The notes below the pieces were generated by a model. That model was not told the origin of the DNA, did not search any database, and saw nothing but the letters and a program-made list of their open reading frames with translations. A stretch of 6,575 nucleotides of DNA from Actinomycetota bacterium. GTDB taxonomy: Bacteria > Actinomycetota > Humimicrobiia > Humimicrobiales > Humimicrobiaceae. Shown piece by piece: positions 4,768-6,575 of the stretch. The stretch lies in NCBI GenBank assembly GCA_023488645.1, contig JAMDDL010000011.1, positions 1 to 6,575 on the forward strand, read 5' to 3'. The first letter of the stretch is position 1, and every line of letters begins with the position of its first letter. Both the position numbers and the translations under genes were made by a program.

Positions 4768-5844
4768 TTATTTAACAAACTTATCAGAATATTCAGGCGC
4801 ATAATCAAGCAAATTTTCTCTGGTCACTACCTTGTAATTTACTTCCAGATACGTCTTCTGAAATTTTGGATAAGTAACTGCCCTATGCAGGTCTCTTGCC
4901 AATAAATATCCAAGGTTGTAAGAGTTCATGTCTACAGTTGCCTGCAGTTCATTTTTCGCTATTGCTTCAAATGCAGCAACTTGTCCGTCAAAACCAAAAA
5001 ATTTCATTTCTGATTCTCTGCCGACAGCTTTTGCTGCCTGATAAGCAGCCAACGCACCACCGTCAAAGCCGCCAAAAACTGCATCTATTTTATCATATTT
5101 AGTAAGGAAATCAGACATTACATTATAGGATTTTTCAGAGTCCCAATTTCCAGGCTGATCATCCAGAACTTTAATTCCAGGAAATTCGGCAAGCCCGTCA
5201 TTTACACCTTTATCCCTATCAATAGCAACACCAATGCCGGGAATCCCAAAAATAATTACAACATTACCCTTTCCGCCTAATAAATCACCCATATATTTAG
5301 CAAGATTATAGGCCGGCTGATAATTTCCACCAACAATTCTTACATCAACATCATTTTCAGAAAATTTTGGAATATTTACTTCAGCTCCAGGCGTTCCAAC
5401 CGGAATTCCAGCCTTATGGGCAGCTTCTACTGCAGATACAAGCACATCACCATCAGACACTATGATCCCAATTGCATCCATATCAGAAGCAATCATTTGA
5501 TCAACGTGGTTTACCTGTTCCAGTGCGTTTTGTTCTTCCTTAGTTTGCATATAAGCTACTTCAATATTATTTGCCTTGCAGTAATCGGTAAAACCCTGAA
5601 CACAATTTGTATACCATTCATAGGTAGACGGATTTGTAATACCAAACTTTAAAGTTGATTTTGCAGATTCTTTTGTTTCCTCACTGATTTCAGCGGTCTC
5701 CTTAGTAGTTTCTTCGGTAACTTCTTCTTTTTTTGTACCTGTATCTTCACTCACTATGGTTTTACAGCCGATAAAAGAAAAAGTCACCACTATTAGAACA
5801 GCTAATAAGATACTTGCTACATTTAATGGAAATTTCTTTTTCAT
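4768..5844 (-). CDS. Sugar-type ABC transporter solute-binding lipoprotein (periplasmic-binding family 4, RbsB-like)
   Basis: The 358-residue protein should be a membrane-anchored receptor that catches a small ligand outside the cell and passes it to an ABC importer. It begins with a lipoprotein signal: basic MKKK, a hydrophobic stretch (about 9-25) and the lipobox FIGC with lipidated C27. A charged linker rich in Glu, Thr and Lys (about 31-62) tethers the domain. The binding domain starts near residue 64 (LKFGITNPS) and shows RbsB-like features, including a QVNHVDQMIASDMDAIGI segment, HKAGIPVGTPGA, and FGGFDGGALAAYQAAKA followed by FFGFDG. The ligand cannot be read from the sequence; ribose, another sugar or a polyol is possible. 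An AAGGAGGT Shine-Dalgarno site (5848-5855) precedes the ATG. It is divergent from an RbsA-like ATPase, its probable partner, and followed by a terminator. Confidence 0.9.
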   Translation of the reverse strand: MKKKFPLNVASILLAVLIVVTFSFIGCKTIVSEDTGTKKEEVTEETTKETAEISEETKESAKSTLKFGITNPSTYEWYTNCVQGFTDYCKANNIEVAYMQTKEEQNALEQVNHVDQMIASDMDAIGIIVSDGDVLVSAVEAAHKAGIPVGTPGAEVNIPKFSENDVDVRIVGGNYQPAYNLAKYMGDLLGGKGNVVIIFGIPGIGVAIDRDKGVNDGLAEFPGIKVLDDQPGNWDSEKSYNVMSDFLTKYDKIDAVFGGFDGGALAAYQAAKAVGRESEMKFFGFDGQVAAFEAIAKNELQATVDMNSYNLGYLLARDLHRAVTYPKFQKTYLEVNYKVVTRENLLDYAPEYSDKFVK

Positions 5845-5876
5845 TTGACCTCCTTTTTGTATTATGTTTATTGGAA

Positions 5877-5905
5877 ATTATAAATTATTATAAATATTAT
5901 TTCAA
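5877..5905 (-). promoter_or_regulatory. Predicted promoter of the solute-binding protein gene
   Basis: The minus strand reads TTGAAA (5905-5900), exactly 17 bases, then a perfect TATAAT (5882-5877). Transcription would start near 5870, giving a leader of about 25 bases that contains the strong Shine-Dalgarno site. This is the best promoter match in the window. Confidence 0.7.
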
Positions 5906-5915
5906 ATATTTTTTT

Positions 5916-5950
5916 TATTGTTAAATAATTTATTATTTTATTTAACAATA
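5916..5950. promoter_or_regulatory. 13-bp perfect inverted repeat between divergent transporter promoters, likely operator
   Basis: TATTGTTAAATAA (5916-5928) and TTATTTAACAATA (5938-5950) are perfect reverse complements around a 9-base spacer. The repeat lies 10 bases upstream of the -35 box of the binding-protein promoter and 12 bases upstream of the candidate -35 of the ATPase promoter. Its position suits a dimeric regulator controlling both genes. The AT-rich half-sites are more like those of ROK-type sugar repressors than the CG-centred LacI type, but that assignment is speculative. Confidence 0.6.
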
Positions 5951-5962
5951 TTAAATATTATC

Positions 5963-5991
5963 TTGACCTAAGATTTAAATTTTATTAATAT
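5963..5991 (+). promoter_or_regulatory. Candidate promoter of the ABC ATPase gene
   Basis: TTGACC (5963-5968), five of six to the -35 consensus, is followed after 17 bases by TAATAT (5986-5991), four of six to the -10. A perfect TATAAT at 6003-6008 is an alternative -10 but lacks a good -35. Which one is used cannot be decided by eye. Confidence 0.45.
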
Positions 5992-6062
5992 TTAAAAAAA
6001 TATATAATATAAGCAGTTATCTCATTAAGAAAGTTAGGTTATATTTCCAACCAAAAGTAATT

Positions 6063-6070
6063 GGAAGGGA
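6063..6070 (+). promoter_or_regulatory. Ribosome binding site that bears on the ATPase start choice
   Basis: GGAAGGGA is the only purine-rich candidate site. It ends 10 bases before an in-frame TTG (6081-6083) and 16 bases before the ATG (6087-6089). The spacing favours TTG, although ATG is the stronger codon. The upstream TTCCAA (6045-6050) can pair with TTGGAA (6061-6066) and partly cover this site. Confidence 0.45.
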
Positions 6071-6086
6071 TTAAACAAAATTGAAA

Positions 6087-6575
6087 ATGAATAATTTAAA
6101 TTTATTGGAAATAATTAATATTTCTAAGAGTTTTGGCGGGACTAAGGCACTTAATGATGTTAATTTTAAGCTGGAAAAAGGTGAAGTCCATGCATTAATT
6201 GGTCAAAATGGCGCCGGTAAATCTACTCTATCAAGGATAATTGCAGGAGACATACAAAAGGATACGGGTAAAATATTTATCGAGGGCATTGAGGTAAATA
6301 TTCGTAATCCTTTAAATGCCAGAAATCTCGGAATATGTATGATCTATCAGGAATTAAGACTGATTCCTTATTTAACTGTTGCAGAAAATATATTTCTGAA
6401 CCAGTATTCAAAAAATAAACTTAGTTTAATTAGCTGGAAGAATGTTTTTAAAAGAGCACAGGATTTGATGGATAAATGGGATATTAGATTGGACAGGAAT
6501 GCCTTAATAAAAGATTTACCAATAGCACAGCAGCAATTAGTTGAAATCTTAAAGAGCCTTTCTTTAAACCCCAGA
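6087..6575 (+). CDS. Sugar ABC transporter ATP-binding protein, RbsA/MglA-like, N-terminal part
   Basis: The first 163 residues of an ABC ATPase can be read up to the window end with no stop. Members of this family (about 500 residues) carry two nucleotide-binding domains in one chain and drive import of sugars through a permease dimer. Visible are the A-loop region ISKSFGGTKALNDV (12-25), Walker A GQNGAGKST (39-47), the Q-loop YQE (87-89) and the degenerate signature LPIAQQQLVEI (144-154), which corresponds to LSIGQQQ in RbsA. Walker B and the second domain lie beyond the edge. The given start is ATG; an in-frame TTG two codons earlier (6081) is better spaced from the GGAAGGGA site. It is divergent from the solute-binding gene, and permease genes probably follow downstream. 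The sugar is not determinable. Confidence 0.92.
   Translation, partial: MNNLNLLEIINISKSFGGTKALNDVNFKLEKGEVHALIGQNGAGKSTLSRIIAGDIQKDTGKIFIEGIEVNIRNPLNARNLGICMIYQELRLIPYLTVAENIFLNQYSKNKLSLISWKNVFKRAQDLMDKWDIRLDRNALIKDLPIAQQQLVEILKSLSLNPR

Noticed and set aside
4896..5652. Two plus-strand frames (68 and 78 codons) opposite the solute-binding gene
   Set aside because: They are antisense shadows of the binding-protein gene and lack ribosome sites and recognisable motifs.

Overview
This AT-rich window (roughly 30% GC by eye) has compact genes, mostly strong Shine-Dalgarno sites and lipoprotein-type solute-binding transport. That suggests a low-GC anaerobic bacterium, for example a clostridial, halanaerobial or Atribacterota-type lineage. 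No marker gene settles the lineage. The window is mainly a partial vitamin B12 locus flanked by unrelated housekeeping and transport genes.

Left edge (1-600, minus strand): the N-terminus of the DNA-repair ATPase RecF runs off the window. Upstream of it is a small FmdB-type zinc-ribbon protein with a Cys/Ser-rich tail and a TTG start. An AT-rich divergent gap (597-841) carries a 13-bp tandem repeat and a candidate promoter.

Centre (842-3986): pduX (L-threonine kinase) and cobD (threonine-phosphate decarboxylase) overlap by one base on the plus strand. Together they should make (R)-1-aminopropan-2-ol O-phosphate, the side arm of cobalamin. Next is arsC, a thioredoxin-type arsenate reductase, with its own strong ribosome site and a possible promoter inside an inverted repeat. 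Convergent to it is cobA/btuR (corrinoid adenosyltransferase) on the minus strand. A structured hairpin with no known match lies between the two converging genes.

Leader (3987-4482, minus strand): cobA has a leader of about 460 bases, made of a promoter, a clear cobalamin riboswitch (B12 box at 4280-4294), a linker with possible switching segments, and an intrinsic terminator about 60 bases before the start codon. This is the best-supported regulatory system here: B12 should cause premature termination ahead of the adenosyltransferase gene. The pduX-cobD pair shows no such riboswitch.

Right edge (4711-6575): a lipoprotein sugar-type solute-binding protein (minus strand) is divergent from an RbsA/MglA-like ABC ATPase (plus strand, cut by the window end). 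The 236-base gap between them holds two candidate promoters facing outward, with a 13-bp perfect inverted repeat between their -35 boxes. This is a likely shared operator.

I found no CRISPR array, transposon, tRNA or rRNA, and no gene system that looks wholly new. The items most worth checking are the non-coding structures: the riboswitch leader, the shared operator, and the hairpin between arsC and cobA.
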